Origin: Gemmatimonadota bacterium
Lineage (GTDB): Bacteria > JAAXHH01
Assembly (NCBI GenBank): GCA_009838645.1
Contig: VXRC01000004.1
Span: 107,458-171,457, forward strand
DNA: 64,000 bases
Direction: 5' to 3'
Shown: positions 63,887 to 64,000 of the stretch, piece by piece
Numbering within the stretch: position 1 is the stretch's first letter
Layout of the letters: each line of letters opens with the position of its first letter
Translations under genes and position numbers: made by a program
The notes under the pieces: model-generated
The model's input: the letters and a program-made list of their open reading frames with translations, nothing else
What the model was told of the DNA's origin: nothing
Database searches by the model: none

Positions 63887-64000
63887 TTAGCGGATCCAGT
63901 AGCTCATGCGCTGGAACGGATAACCGGGCAGGGCGCGTCTTCGACGGGATTCACCCGCGAACAGTCCGCCCGCTGATATCGGCAATCCGATATCGTAGGC
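63887..64000 (-). CDS. C-terminal end of a type I polyketide synthase-like protein (partial)
   Basis: This is the last 37 codons of a gene that continues past the right edge. The peptide starts AYDIGLPISAGGLFAGESR and ends RRALPGYPFQRMSYWIR, followed by TAA. 'LPxYPFQRxxYW' is the conserved post-acyltransferase linker of type I polyketide synthases (also found in related acyl transferases). Because the protein stops right there, the gene would end after an acyltransferase domain, without an ACP of its own. The free-standing ACP just downstream is therefore an attractive partner. Confidence 0.75.
   Translation of the reverse strand, partial: AYDIGLPISAGGLFAGESRRRRALPGYPFQRMSYWIR

Overview
The window is a high-GC, gene-dense stretch from a Gram-negative bacterium. 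It has TonB-dependent receptor, PorV-like, T9SS-like sorting-domain and autotransporter genes, so an outer membrane is certain. Together with two PhyH dioxygenases, a TauD-type dioxygenase, an enolase-superfamily dehydratase and a sulfatase, this looks most like an uncultured FCB-group lineage of the Latescibacterota kind. That placement is inference from gene content only. I saw no rRNA, tRNA, insertion sequence, prophage or CRISPR array.

Layout. 0-9 kb is housekeeping: the end of lon, then tsaE-serS and a DUF2400/TIGR02757 gene on the minus strand, holA-rsgA on the plus strand, and a minus-strand thrC-dacB-unknown operon. 9-24 kb is a plus-strand envelope region. It starts with a canonical sigma-54 promoter, then a TonB-dependent receptor, a large secreted protein with a T9SS-like C-terminal domain and a PorV-like protein. 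A tight operon follows: six-heme cytochrome c, TPR protein, beta-propeller lipoprotein, membrane-anchored protein and CRTAC1/ASPIC-UnbV lipoprotein. 24-30 kb holds a flippase, rlmB, ppdK and chrA.

30-43 kb is catabolic and repair: a family-5 solute-binding protein; a minus-strand operon of fold-type III PLP enzyme, TauD, RtcB and enolase-superfamily dehydratase; two tiny membrane/coiled-coil proteins; a sulfatase; a class V aminotransferase; and an XPB helicase overlapping a Bax1 (DUF790) nuclease. 43-55 kb has a large FG-GAP protein, an ANT(6)-like nucleotidyltransferase, an ALDH7-type dehydrogenase, two PhyH proteins, a kinase-M23-class III aminotransferase fusion and a SelA-like PLP enzyme. 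The kinase, phospholyase-like and ALDH7 parts match, step for step, the animal route that degrades 5-hydroxylysine to aminoadipate.

55-64 kb holds a 1793-residue autotransporter whose passenger carries three tandem double-Cache-like modules, an alpha/beta hydrolase, an NCS2 permease with a C-terminal RsbW-like domain, a free-standing acyl carrier protein, and the last 37 codons of a probable type I polyketide synthase running off the right edge.

Across the window, short tandem repeats whose period is a multiple of 3 (mostly 9 bp) sit inside genes and intergenic gaps. One 9-bp family, GRCCAGGCT-like, recurs in tsaE, rtcB, the CRTAC1 gene, the FG-GAP gene, the kinase fusion and an intergenic gap, in different strands and reading frames. 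That points to spread at the DNA level.
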